A stretch of DNA of 64,000 bases from a virus. Positions 15,541 through 24,035 of the stretch are shown in pieces (position 1 is the stretch's first letter; the number at the start of each line of letters is the position of its first letter). The stretch is from positions 1 to 64,000 of IMG/VR virus record IMGVR_UViG_3300046167_000921; one strand, 5' to 3'. The position numbers and the translations under genes are program-made. The notes below the pieces were generated by a model, which saw nothing but the letters and a program-made list of their open reading frames with translations, made no database searches and had not been told where the DNA came from.

Positions 15541-16592
15541 TGAGAAAAATATCAGCACAACAACGGATCGCTTTTTTAGAGCGTAGGATTGCACACCTTG
15601 AGCGTAATGCAAGTTTCACCTCCGATGTGACAGGACTTCTTAAGAGAATTTACAACCTCCCTAAGAACTTCGTCATGAATCTTGTGAACGCACTCAGAGA
15701 AGCGTTTGAGATGCTTGTCCGCCCTCTCTTCAAGAAGATGAAGATCATGGACGACCACTTAGGTGTTCTTCTTGCTATTCGTATCGCCCGTGCATTCAGT
15801 GGTCTCATTACAACCGCCGACGACCTCCCTCAAATTGTCAGCTTTGAGGCCAAGAAGCCTATGGATTCAATCTTCACAGGAGGCATCGCAGGAAAAAAGA
15901 AAGTCTCTCTTAAGAAGCTAGCAAACATGTACGACGGAGAGCAACAGAAGAGGATCAAGGCCGCGTACCTTTCTTGGCACAGTGATTTCAGCCATATCCT
16001 CAACCCTCCTACTTCTCAGAGAAAGCTAACCGAGATAGCTCTTGGCGGACTCAAGAGATATTCTAAGTTGGCGTATCGCCTCATCTCTGTAGCACTTCCT
16101 ATCATTGGAGGCACTCAGCTTGTCGCTACAGGTATTGTGTTTCAGCTTCTTGGAGTCATGGGTACTTACTTCTTTAAGGTAGGCGGCTATTCTGTGGTGA
16201 AGAGTGAAGTGATACCTAAATCAGTGACGCTCGAAATAGGCCCAACCAGGATAAACATTCCAAATCCCGATTTAAAACCTTATGTCAACGATACCCCAAC
16301 TATTTTTCAACCCCCTGAGACGATTGAGATAGAAGTACCAGGTGGGACGAAGACAGTAAACTATGATCAGGTTATCAACCATTCTGCTAACTTTGACGTG
16401 ATGGCAAAACCCTATACTGAGATACTCAAAGCTAATGCAGGGATCATGGTTCTTCTTCTCTCTGTACTTGAGAAGGTCATGTACCGCTGGGTTGTAAAGA
16501 CTGATGAGTTTGATGAGATGGCTAAGACCGCAAGCAAGTATCCAGCGGTTATTCACCTCACAAGAATGCTCAGGTCTGCGGCCTACGCATGA
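15540..16592 (+). CDS. membrane protein with N-terminal ARLEK-type helix, family A
   Basis: The N-terminus ISAQQRIAFLERRIAHLERN is a variant of the shared leader helix. Around residue 140 is KAAYLSWHSDF, the family signature. Hydrophobic segments lie at about 180-215 and 295-312. The C-terminus AKTASKYPAVIHLTRMLRS closely matches that of the 17155 protein. A Pro/Ile-rich segment of about 75 residues between the two hydrophobic regions is unique to this member. Its stop overlaps the next start (ATGA), so the three genes 15540, 16589 and 17155 are one operon. I infer a membrane-active virion protein. Confidence 0.8.
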   Translation: MRKISAQQRIAFLERRIAHLERNASFTSDVTGLLKRIYNLPKNFVMNLVNALREAFEMLVRPLFKKMKIMDDHLGVLLAIRIARAFSGLITTADDLPQIVSFEAKKPMDSIFTGGIAGKKKVSLKKLANMYDGEQQKRIKAAYLSWHSDFSHILNPPTSQRKLTEIALGGLKRYSKLAYRLISVALPIIGGTQLVATGIVFQLLGVMGTYFFKVGGYSVVKSEVIPKSVTLEIGPTRINIPNPDLKPYVNDTPTIFQPPETIEIEVPGGTKTVNYDQVINHSANFDVMAKPYTEILKANAGIMVLLLSVLEKVMYRWVVKTDEFDEMAKTASKYPAVIHLTRMLRSAAYA

Positions 16593-17158
16593 CCTATTCG
16601 GTGAAATGCACTCATCCTCAGGGGGTTAGGGTTAACTCTCTGAATATCAACTTGTCTGAGGGACAGTCTTTCGATTGCCCTAAGACGACGTATGATACTA
16701 ACAAGGAAGTGCAATTTCTCGTATCATCAGGAATGCTCACCCTTACAGTCAAAGAGAACAAAGGGAAGCTCAGGGTGAACTCAGGCAAGAGGGCTTTAAG
16801 GACTAAGCCTTCTGAAAGAGTAGTGGAGAGAGTAGTTGAAAGGGTTATCGAATCTCCTGTTGACATGGATTCTTTAACGAAGAGCTTGGTTGATCGAATA
16901 GGCAATATATTGTCCCCTGAGGTACTCGCACAGGCGATTGCGGCTCAAATGCCAACTATTAGCGTGAACAGTTCTCAGGTCTCTAATGCCTCTCCTATGT
17001 CTCAATCTCCAGAGGATGACTTGATGTTCATCCCTTCAACTATTGTGAACAAAAACACGGTAGCCTCTAAATCTTCCGCTTCCGAGGTAGTGTCTGAAGA
17101 CAATGATATCGCTTCAGCTATGGAAGCCCTCAAAGCCTTAAGGAAAGGTAAAAAATGA
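16589..17158 (+). CDS. hypothetical protein between two family A genes
   Basis: 189 residues; overlaps both neighbours by 4 bases (ATGA), the classic sign of translational coupling. The N-terminal 65 residues look like a small beta domain (YSVKCTHPQGVRVNSLNINL) resembling phage neck or membrane-tip accessory domains. A long Ser/Val/Ala-rich, low-complexity linker follows with a helical RVVERVVERVIE repeat. No known family. The context says it acts together with the two membrane proteins. Confidence 0.75.
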   Translation: MTYSVKCTHPQGVRVNSLNINLSEGQSFDCPKTTYDTNKEVQFLVSSGMLTLTVKENKGKLRVNSGKRALRTKPSERVVERVVERVIESPVDMDSLTKSLVDRIGNILSPEVLAQAIAAQMPTISVNSSQVSNASPMSQSPEDDLMFIPSTIVNKNTVASKSSASEVVSEDNDIASAMEALKALRKGKK

Positions 17159-18063
17159 TATCAGCCCAGCAACTCAGGGCTCTCGAATTCCGTATCGCTC
17201 GCCTCGAAAAAGAAGCAGGAGTAATTGAGGACTTAACAGGCATCGTGAAACGCTTGCGTAATATCCCTCGAAACATCTTAAAGAAAATAGCGGGGGCTCT
17301 CATAGACTTGGGGTCAACTGCTTTAGTACCCATGAACTTCGAGAATATAGAAGCGATGAAAGAGCGACTAGGCTTGGCTCTAGCGATCAGGATAGAGGGA
17401 GTGGTGACATCAGGTTATCTGCCTACAGAAGACAGTTTGCTCTTAGAAGAATTCAACCTCACAAATCCCATCAAATCTACATTCAGAAAAGACGATATAA
17501 CGGTCTTGCCCCTTGATAAGATGATAAACCGTACTTATGAAGGAGGTCTACAGAAAAGGCTTAAAGCCGCCTATCTCTCTTGGAAGTCTGATTACGGACA
17601 CATCGCTAAAGAAATTTCAAATATTGAATCAGGCAGACCTACCAAAGGCGGGTCTGATGAAGCATTCCTAAAAGCTCTGAAAAGAACTTCAAAGACGCTC
17701 TACAGGTTGCTTAAAGCATTCTTGGATCTAGCTCCCGCTGTTGCAACTGTTGTGTTATCTGGTGCAAATTGGGTCGCTTATAAAGCAGTGTTTTTGTTGA
17801 TGTTCAGACATGGAAACACCTTCTCTCAAATAGAAAATAGCTACTCTAATTTAGGCTTAAGTTTAAGTGGCATCAAAAACTTCTATGGGGGTATTGCAAC
17901 AGGCGGTGTCGCTATGGCTTCTCTTTTGCTCAACCTTGTAGAGAAAGCTTTCTACCGTTATGGTGTCAACGTCGATGCCTTTGATGCAGAGTCGGCAGGT
18001 AAGACTGCTTCAAACTACCCTCGAGTAGCGAGTGTTGTAAGACTCCTTGAAAGCCACGCATAG
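17155..18063 (+). CDS. membrane protein with N-terminal ARLEK helix, family A
   Basis: 302 residues, paralogous to the 15540 protein: N-terminus SAQQLRALEFRIARLEKEAG, signature LKAAYLSWKSDYGH near residue 140, hydrophobic segments at about 195-222 and 245-265, and C-terminal GKTASNYPRVASVVRLL. It lacks the Pro-rich insert of 15540. Last gene of a coupled operon; the actin-like gene follows with its own leader. Function unknown. Confidence 0.8.
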   Translation: MISAQQLRALEFRIARLEKEAGVIEDLTGIVKRLRNIPRNILKKIAGALIDLGSTALVPMNFENIEAMKERLGLALAIRIEGVVTSGYLPTEDSLLLEEFNLTNPIKSTFRKDDITVLPLDKMINRTYEGGLQKRLKAAYLSWKSDYGHIAKEISNIESGRPTKGGSDEAFLKALKRTSKTLYRLLKAFLDLAPAVATVVLSGANWVAYKAVFLLMFRHGNTFSQIENSYSNLGLSLSGIKNFYGGIATGGVAMASLLLNLVEKAFYRYGVNVDAFDAESAGKTASNYPRVASVVRLLESHA

Positions 18064-18081
18064 AACTTTGTGGTAGGGCTT

Positions 18082-18127
18082 TTATCATCTGAGGTTGTAT
18101 AATCTAACAACCCTAGATGATAAGGAG
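18082..18127 (+). promoter_or_regulatory. strong leader hairpin next to SD of actin-like gene
   Basis: TTATCATCT (18082-18090) pairs with AGATGATAA (18115-18123), then after a 2x2 internal loop GGTTGT pairs with ACAACC, leaving an 8-base loop. The 3' arm runs into AAGGAG (18122-18127). A TATAAT sequence lies at 18098-18103 within the loop region. It could be a DNA operator, an RNA switch, or both. Confidence 0.6.
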
Positions 18128-18135
18128 TCTCTACT

Positions 18136-19128
18136 ATGAGCAAAGGTGTAGGTTTAGATATCGGGACAATGAACCTTGTCTCTTCAAGAATGAAGGGAAA
18201 GGAAGTCTCTATCCGCAGGATGAGAGATCTCTTTATTGACCTCCCTGCCACGGCTAAGAAAATGCTGAAGCTAGGATCAGTCTCTTATATTGAATCTGAC
18301 GACCATTTATTGGTTCTCGGCGATGAAGCTATGGAAGTAGCTAATATGTTCGGCAGAGAGGGTCGTAGACCCCTTAAAGCAGGTCTTGTGTCTCCAGATG
18401 AGATTGACTCTCTCACAGTGCTTGGACACATGGTTAAAGACGTACTCGGAGAACCTTCTCATGAAGGTGAGCATTGTTACTTCTCCATCCCCGCAGCACC
18501 CGTAGATGTTCAAATGGATGTGGTTTACCATAAGGGTGTGTTTACCCGCATCGTACAGGAGTGTGGGTACACCCCGCACCCCGCGAACGAGGCTATGGCT
18601 ATTGTCTTTGCTGAGACTGCGAAGGAAGGTTTCTCAGGTATCGGCATCAGCTTCGGCTCTGGTATGACCAACATCGCTCTTGCAATCAATACCATTGAGG
18701 GATTGTCTTTCTCCGTAGCTCGCGGTGGAGATTGGATTGATCAAGGTGCGGCACGTTCTGTTGGAGGTACGGCATCTAAGATGTGTGCAGTCAAGGAGAA
18801 GGGCATTGACTTGAAAGACCCTAAGAACCGTGAGGAAGAGGCGATCAGCTTCTACTACAAGGCTCTTATTGAACACGCATTGGATAACATCGCCCAGCAG
18901 TTCGTAACTAGGGGAGGTCATCTGACGCTCAACAAGCCTATCCCAATTGTTGTTGGGGGAGGTACGAGTCTAGCGGGGGGGTTCATGGACTTTTTCCGTG
19001 AGGTTTTTGAGACGAAGCGTAAGCGTTTCCCTATTGAGATCTCAGAGGTGCGTCATGCCTCTGATCCGTTCCATGCGGTAAGCAAGGGGATGTTGGTTCT
19101 TGCCCAGCAGGAGTATGACGAGGACTGA
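18136..19128 (+). CDS. actin-like ATPase (ParM/MreB superfamily)
   Basis: 330 residues with the actin-fold signatures in order: phosphate 1 GLDIGTMNLV (residues 5-14), YFSIPAAPVD, a connect-1-like NEAMAI, phosphate 2 GISFGSGMTNIAL, and the adenosine motif VVGGGTSLAGGF near residue 275. These proteins polymerise with ATP; plasmid ParM moves DNA, and several large phages encode actin- or tubulin-like filaments that position DNA or replication compartments. Lone gene with a strong hairpin leader, no adjacent ParR recognised. An in-cell filament role is inferred from the family. Confidence 0.88.
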   Translation: MSKGVGLDIGTMNLVSSRMKGKEVSIRRMRDLFIDLPATAKKMLKLGSVSYIESDDHLLVLGDEAMEVANMFGREGRRPLKAGLVSPDEIDSLTVLGHMVKDVLGEPSHEGEHCYFSIPAAPVDVQMDVVYHKGVFTRIVQECGYTPHPANEAMAIVFAETAKEGFSGIGISFGSGMTNIALAINTIEGLSFSVARGGDWIDQGAARSVGGTASKMCAVKEKGIDLKDPKNREEEAISFYYKALIEHALDNIAQQFVTRGGHLTLNKPIPIVVGGGTSLAGGFMDFFREVFETKRKRFPIEISEVRHASDPFHAVSKGMLVLAQQEYDED

Positions 19129-19136
19129 TTTTTTTC

Positions 19137-19177
19137 TTTTATATGCCCTCTTTCATATAAGATATTAAAAAAAGAGG
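19137..19177 (+). promoter_or_regulatory. AT-rich box and SD-blocking hairpin
   Basis: TTTTATAT (19137-19144) is followed by CCTCTTT (19147-19153), a perfect complement of AAAGAGG (19171-19177), the ribosome site of the gene at 19183. Confidence 0.6.
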
Positions 19178-19182
19178 AAGAT

Positions 19183-20016
19183 ATGAAGAAAACAGCAGAG
19201 ATGGCTTTGGCGAACCTTGAAATGAGAACCGCAAAGTTGGAGGGGGCGGAGTACCAAGAATGGGTTGACATGGATTTTAAGACAACGTCCAGAAGCTTCG
19301 AGATCGGTAGCCAAAAAGACCTTAAGGCTACGATACTTCAATTAAACCCATGGTACGACTTTGATCTCTCCCTCTCTGGGAAAGGTATGAAGAGCATCGT
19401 GACATCTCTTTTTAGACCGCTGAAGAGAATTATTGAAGTCCTTGAAAAAAGCGGTATGTCGTTTAAAGTTGTCTTCAAAATTCGTCCGACTCTTATCAAG
19501 AAGTCAGGTTCTGAAGAGGTCACCCTGACTTTTGAGAATTTCTTTTTACGTATTTATTCTTCCCCCTTCAAGGTGTGGAAAGACCCTAATGATGTAGAAG
19601 CGAATTTTGACTATAAGGCAAGAAGGTTTTATGCGACCGCACCGCCTAGCCTCAATCACTCCTTAGAGTGGTTAAATAAAAAGCAGGATTGGAAGATAAC
19701 GTACAATCCTATTCGCGGAACTCTCAGATCAAACATACCCTTGCTCCTCAAAGCAAGCTTTGCGAAGGCTCTCTCTAAGCACTTGAAAGACTACCAAGAG
19801 AACCGTAAACTTATCTCGAAGGCGATCCACGAAGAAATAGCTTCTTGGTCAGAGGATTTCGTTAAGAACTATGGTGTCAAGAACTTCGGGGGTCTCGTTG
19901 AAGACTACGCAGAATCCACTTATCGCCAACAAGGAGAAGATGAGGCTTGGGCCGAATACGGTGGTCGAGAATCGGCAGAAGGGGCTGTGTGGGAAAAATG
20001 TCGTGCTTGCAGATAA
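19183..20016 (+). CDS. hypothetical protein, probably frame-disrupted at 3' end
   Basis: 277 residues beginning with a short helix (MALANLEMRTAKLEGAE) related to the shared ARLEK helix. The body mixes basic strands and helices (VFKIRPTLIKKSGSEEV, ASFAKALSKHLKDYQ). The last 8-16 residues (WEKCRACR) look off-frame. Reading on after loss of one A from the AAAAA run at about 19995-19999 would join it to the downstream frame ending at 20191 (NVVLADKKVSGLEEDPKRP...), giving one protein of about 335 residues. Function unknown; likely virion-associated if the leader-helix idea is right. Confidence 0.7.
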   Translation: MKKTAEMALANLEMRTAKLEGAEYQEWVDMDFKTTSRSFEIGSQKDLKATILQLNPWYDFDLSLSGKGMKSIVTSLFRPLKRIIEVLEKSGMSFKVVFKIRPTLIKKSGSEEVTLTFENFFLRIYSSPFKVWKDPNDVEANFDYKARRFYATAPPSLNHSLEWLNKKQDWKITYNPIRGTLRSNIPLLLKASFAKALSKHLKDYQENRKLISKAIHEEIASWSEDFVKNYGVKNFGGLVEDYAESTYRQQGEDEAWAEYGGRESAEGAVWEKCRACR

Positions 20017-20191
20017 AAAAGTTAGCGGGCTGGAAGAAGACCCTAAGCGACCTGTGTTCTTATTCCTTATTGACTTCGACGACACTAAAAACACTGCGGC
20101 TCTAGTGAGATGGGACTTCACATCGCTGATCTCGCGTGATGCCAAATGGGGCACGTTGGAGAAGATGAGAAGCCTTTACAACAAAAGCTAA
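19940..20191 (+). CDS. overlapping small gene or displaced C-terminus of 19183 gene
   Basis: This frame carries a convincing protein end (VFLFLIDFDDTKNTAALVRW). An ATG at 19940 has AAGGAG just upstream but with short spacing, giving 83 residues and a 77-base overlap with the 19183 gene. The alternative, which I prefer, is that it is the C-terminus of the 19183 protein separated by a one-base indel. It meets the minus-strand gene 20188-21177 end to end with a 4-base overlap. Confidence 0.45.
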   Translation: MRLGPNTVVENRQKGLCGKNVVLADKKVSGLEEDPKRPVFLFLIDFDDTKNTAALVRWDFTSLISRDAKWGTLEKMRSLYNKS

Positions 20192-21177
20192 AGTTGCTCT
20201 TCGAGATTTTCCATATCTTCTGGAGTGAAGTCTTTGAGGCTCTTGAAATCACCCATAGCATCTTCGATGAAAACGTCTTTGCGTGGAATGTGATCATCTA
20301 GATTAACATCATCGACAAAAAGGTCTGTCTCTCTCTTGAGGCTTTTTTTGAAGACCTGCCATGCCTTCCCTTCTTTTACAAAAGCCTCTGTAGGTCTGTA
20401 GTAAAACAACCCTACTAAAGCTAGACCTATTTGAATCTTAGATGTAAGGATGAAGCCAAAGAACTTCACTGATTCATAGGTCAGAAGACCAACTATAAAA
20501 GTTGAGACGAAGGCGGAGATCTCTCTGTCACTATCGTCTTTTTTCAACTCGTTCTTTATTTTCTTTACGGCTCGGATAGGGTTCGAGATGTCGAAGAGGG
20601 ACTTCGCAAACTCTGTCATCGTCCGCGTGCCTATGTCTTTCTTAACTAACATTAGAGCTTTCTGCTTCAGTTGTGATGAAGAACCACCCTCAAAGCCCAA
20701 CAGATATTCTTCATAAAAAGGCTCAGTACTATAACCCGACCCAGATACTTGGGTTACAATTTTTCTAAACTTCCTGCTTTTGCTTTTCTTGACCAGCTCA
20801 CCTATGACCATAGAAGGTGTCCTTTCCTCAAATCCCGCCTCGCTATCTTCGACTCCCAACCTCCAAGAATCATACATCCCCTCTAGAACACGCTGATACG
20901 CCACTTTCCTGAATAAAACAGTGAGGTGCGATATTACAGGGGTAGATATAAAGATGGCTCTGGTGATCTTGTGGAAAGCCTTGGTGATGAGGTTCTTGAA
21001 GTTCCTGACTTTCGCGAGACCTGTTTGAACAAGGTTCACGATGAAGTTCTTCACTTGTGTGATCGACCTAGCCTTCCTTAGTTGAAAAGAAGCAGTCCTA
21101 TATAGAGACTCTCTATTCGAAGCGAGCCTTATATTTCGTTCTTGAAACTGAGAGGGATCCGCGAGAAAGTTAAGCAT
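20188..21177 (-). CDS. membrane protein, family A distant member
   Basis: 329 residues. Near the N-terminus is NIRLASNRESLYRTAS (two [R]xAS motifs), then a helix with RVLEGMYDSWRLGVED resembling the AAYxSWxxD signature of family A, a Ser/Lys/Gly segment, and a hydrophobic region at about residues 220-265. The C-terminus is acidic. It is clearly paralogous to the next gene upstream (21170-22228; YEEYLLGFEG versus YEEYLMGHNG), which it overlaps by 8 bases. Probably co-translated. Confidence 0.8.
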   Translation of the reverse strand: MLNFLADPSQFQERNIRLASNRESLYRTASFQLRKARSITQVKNFIVNLVQTGLAKVRNFKNLITKAFHKITRAIFISTPVISHLTVLFRKVAYQRVLEGMYDSWRLGVEDSEAGFEERTPSMVIGELVKKSKSRKFRKIVTQVSGSGYSTEPFYEEYLLGFEGGSSSQLKQKALMLVKKDIGTRTMTEFAKSLFDISNPIRAVKKIKNELKKDDSDREISAFVSTFIVGLLTYESVKFFGFILTSKIQIGLALVGLFYYRPTEAFVKEGKAWQVFKKSLKRETDLFVDDVNLDDHIPRKDVFIEDAMGDFKSLKDFTPEDMENLEEQL

Positions 21178-22228
21178 CTGTCTTTTCCTTTATAGATTTT
21201 AGGTCTTCCTTTGTAGGGTTGTCGATCCCTCCTATACTGTTGCGTATGAATACGTCTCTTACAGGTATCTTCTTATCTAAGATGTCAAAGTAATCATCCT
21301 TTAATTTCTTCTTCTTGAAGACCTTAGAGAGCTTCCGATAGACTTGCCTAGATAGCTCACCTTTTTGGAAGACCGCTTCTGTACCGCTGTAGTAGAACAG
21401 ACCCACGACACCTAGAGGTATCATTGAATAAAAAGCAAACACACCGTAGCCCATTATATGCAGAGCCACCCAAGTAACGCACTGAACAAGAAACTTAGCT
21501 AAAAAAGTGTTTGTTACCTGACTACTCTTGTAATTTTTCACCCTTCCCGAACCTCCTCCGTGTATTAGGTCTCTTCCTGTATATGCTTCTTTCCCCATAG
21601 CGTCTCTCATGAATTGAAGGGCTGTATTGCCGATATTCAGACTATCAAAGGCCACTTTCGCCATCTCTGACATTGTTCGAGTACCTATGTCTCTGTAAAC
21701 AACCTTCTTCGCCCTTGCTGTGAGCTGGGATTCGTCTTCACCATTGTGTCCCATCAGATATTCCTCGTAAAAGGGATCTTTCATGTAGAAAGATCCGACC
21801 CCCTTAGAGTAGGCATTTCTAAACTTCTTCTTTTTTACCTTGCTCATGAGATACTTCCCCACTCCTTTTGGAGTTCGCTTCAAGTTCACCGACTTGTCTT
21901 CGACACCTAACAGCCATGAGTCGTACATAGCTCCTAGAAGTCTCTGATAAGCAACATTACGGAAGACAGAGGTCAAAGACTTCATAACAACATTAGAAAA
22001 CAAAATCATTCTCGTGAATGAGTGTAAGGCATTTGCTGCTTTAGTCAGCATACCTTTCACCGCCATCAAACCTGATTGTATTGCGTTGAAGATCCAATTG
22101 CCCATCTCAGAAATGCGACCCGCCTTTTTGACTTGGATCAGGGCGATCTTACACAAAGTCCTTTTGTCAGCAGAAGCTAGTCTTATCTGCATCGCAAAGT
22201 TGTCGGGGTGGTCTAGGAAGTCTATCAT
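21170..22228 (-). CDS. membrane protein, family A distant member
   Basis: 352 residues, paralogue of the downstream gene: QIRLASADKRTL near the start, RLLGAMYDSWLLGVEDKS, DPFYEEYLMGHNGEDES, IGTRTMSEMAK, and a hydrophobic region around residues 235-270 (LHIMGYGVFAFYSMIPLGVVGLFYY). The ribosome site AAGGAG is clear. The leader after the terminator at 22273-22314 has a TTTATAGG box on the minus strand but no evident SD-blocking arm. Tandem duplication with sequence divergence suggests a specialised pair, perhaps forming a hetero-complex. Confidence 0.8.
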   Translation of the reverse strand: MIDFLDHPDNFAMQIRLASADKRTLCKIALIQVKKAGRISEMGNWIFNAIQSGLMAVKGMLTKAANALHSFTRMILFSNVVMKSLTSVFRNVAYQRLLGAMYDSWLLGVEDKSVNLKRTPKGVGKYLMSKVKKKKFRNAYSKGVGSFYMKDPFYEEYLMGHNGEDESQLTARAKKVVYRDIGTRTMSEMAKVAFDSLNIGNTALQFMRDAMGKEAYTGRDLIHGGGSGRVKNYKSSQVTNTFLAKFLVQCVTWVALHIMGYGVFAFYSMIPLGVVGLFYYSGTEAVFQKGELSRQVYRKLSKVFKKKKLKDDYFDILDKKIPVRDVFIRNSIGGIDNPTKEDLKSIKEKTDA

Positions 22229-22272
22229 TTTTCGGTCTCCTTCATGCTTTCTCTAGGGTTGCCTATAAACAA

Positions 22273-22314
22273 ACAAAAAAGCCCTGCCTCCCAATAATGG
22301 GGAAGCAGGGCTTT
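22273..22314 (-). terminator. rho-independent terminator (minus strand)
   Basis: Read on the minus strand: AAGCCCTGCTTCCCC, loop ATTATT, GGGAGGCAGGGCTT, then TTTTGTTTG. It ends the transcript coming from the 22344-23684 side and precedes the 21170-22228 gene. Confidence 0.85.
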
Positions 22315-22343
22315 AGGCTCTTTGGAGAGTGGTTCTTATCTGT

Positions 22344-22685
22344 TTAGCGAATACTGAGAGCTTTTGAGATCATCTTGATCTGTGCTCTATCTAACTCAAC
22401 ACCCTTAAGGTGTAGAGTTACTCTTTCTTCAGCATAAGCCATCATCACCTCTTCGAATGCTGAAGTCGCGATGGAAAGTTTGTCCCCTCTGTATGAAAAT
22501 CTTTCCCAAGACCATCCGTAAAATATACGGTTGCTCTCTAGCTCTTCTAACAATTCTTCAAAAGAGTAGATGTTCTTAGATAAGATTTCTTCACTCGACG
22601 AGGTCGAGGTCAAATTGTCATTGTCATAGTCAATCGTTTCTTTGATCAGAACAAGATTGGCCATAGGCTTAACTGACATCCTCAT
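22344..22685 (-). CDS. hypothetical acidic protein, 113 aa
   Basis: The start is uncertain among three in-frame ATGs within eight codons (22685, 22679, 22664); the SD is weak. The product is acidic with a Ser/Thr-rich stretch and a helical C-terminus. Terminated by the hairpin at 22273-22314. No family recognised. Confidence 0.7.
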   Translation of the reverse strand: MRMSVKPMANLVLIKETIDYDNDNLTSTSSSEEILSKNIYSFEELLEELESNRIFYGWSWERFSYRGDKLSIATSAFEEVMMAYAEERVTLHLKGVELDRAQIKMISKALSIR

Positions 22686-22742
22686 ATTTTTTCTCGATTC
22701 GGTTTAAGTATTAATAATTAGTGGTAAATAAACCATAGGGGA

Positions 22743-23684
22743 TTAGAACTTGAAGACACAATCTTCAGGGAGCTTATCGTCACGCCATCTCTCTAATACG
22801 GGGTGGCGGATCGCTCCCGTTGGGTACTGCCCATACCCCTTAATCTCAGCAACACGACCTACGAACTTTTCCATTTGATCTCGGGGTCCTGTCTCTCCTA
22901 GTGACCCTACAACGCGGAGGTTCCCTTCCTTGTCGTAGAAGCCATAGTTGAGTCCGACGTAGCCTTTTGTCCAAGGATCTGTGTGTAGACCCTCTGGGTA
23001 GAGCTTGCCGTCTTGACGATAGACCTCGCCTGGTCGAACTCGCCACTCAGAAGGCTTCGCCTCACAGTCCACGATAACAACATCATAGTTGTCGGTGAAC
23101 TTGAGCTTTGCCCAGCTTGATCGGCTGTTCGCCTTGTAGGGTGCTTGAACATCCTTGACCATGATTCCCTCATGACCCCTCTCCAAAGCGATCTGCATGA
23201 GATCCGCTGTGGAGTTCTCTGACATCTGGTAGATCTCTGAGAGGGCGATGTTCTTCATGTCATCTCTGACAACACTGAGAAGAAGGTTTCTTCGCTCTGA
23301 CCAAGCTCGGTCTCCAACGTACTTGCCGTCGAAGTAGAGGATGTCAAAGGCGGAGAAGACCAGAGACTCAGGAGACTCTGCTCGAAGATTAGACACGCGG
23401 TCAGAGCCTTCAGCTCCTTCGCGAGGGATAATCTCACCATCAAGAAGGTAACCTTTTGGCAACTCTGCCTGTGCGTGGCTGAGGCAACCGATGTCTTTTC
23501 CGATACGTGACCAAGCCACGTTATTTCCTAAGAGGCATCGGTGTCCGTCCAACTTCATCTCTGCGATGTAGCGATCATTACCCTCGACCTTTTTGATCAG
23601 CTTCTCTTTTGCGGTCTTCGCGAGCTGGGGGCGAAGGAATTTGAACACTCCGCAGGGTGAGTTTACGTTAATCTCTTTTGGCAT
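22743..23684 (-). CDS. ATP-dependent DNA ligase
   Basis: 313 residues with nucleotidyltransferase motifs in order: I EMKLDGHR (adenylated Lys44), a GEI motif LLDGEII, III FSAFDILYFDGK, IV HEGIMVKD, V SWAKLKF, then an OB-fold part (GYVGLNYGFYD ... LRVVGSLG) and the C-terminal R-H-P segment. It seals nicks in duplex DNA using ATP. The length fits a minimal phage ligase without a DNA-binding N-domain. The start is set by AGGAGA. It probably serves replication and, with UvdE and SNF2-type proteins, repair. Confidence 0.95.
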   Translation of the reverse strand: MPKEINVNSPCGVFKFLRPQLAKTAKEKLIKKVEGNDRYIAEMKLDGHRCLLGNNVAWSRIGKDIGCLSHAQAELPKGYLLDGEIIPREGAEGSDRVSNLRAESPESLVFSAFDILYFDGKYVGDRAWSERRNLLLSVVRDDMKNIALSEIYQMSENSTADLMQIALERGHEGIMVKDVQAPYKANSRSSWAKLKFTDNYDVVIVDCEAKPSEWRVRPGEVYRQDGKLYPEGLHTDPWTKGYVGLNYGFYDKEGNLRVVGSLGETGPRDQMEKFVGRVAEIKGYGQYPTGAIRHPVLERWRDDKLPEDCVFKF

Positions 23685-23743
23685 CTCTGTCTCCTAAATG
23701 TCTGTTATTACTTATATTTAGTATTATCAATAGTGGGGAGGGG

Positions 23744-24016
23744 CTATGTTTTTGGCTTACTCATTTTTCTTCTGTCTCTTGAGTCACTGCCTACTTCCCA
23801 TATCTCATATGAAACTTGCTCCGAATCGTCTCTGAAGAACTTTGATAAACCATCGCGGCTGAGACTTCCCTCAAACTTGTTAGAAGCTAGTGCTTCCTTT
23901 GCCTCTGAGACAGTGTCGAAATAGTAGTATCTGGGGTGTTTGTAGCCTGTCTCAGCCTGAAAAGTTTCCGTTGTTCTGTCTTTGAGCTGAGTCTTTACAG
24001 TGTGTATTGTGTACAT
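23744..24016 (-). CDS. hypothetical protein, 90 aa
   Basis: Small basic/aromatic protein (HPRYYYFDTVSEAKEALAS) with the look of a compact alpha-beta domain. It starts MYTIHTVKTQL, similar in flavour to its neighbour MKTVKTEMTSY at 24380, and both sit in a run of small minus-strand genes. No family recognised. Confidence 0.7.
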   Translation of the reverse strand: MYTIHTVKTQLKDRTTETFQAETGYKHPRYYYFDTVSEAKEALASNKFEGSLSRDGLSKFFRDDSEQVSYEIWEVGSDSRDRRKMSKPKT

Positions 24017-24035
24017 TCCTTTTCCCTTTTTGGTT

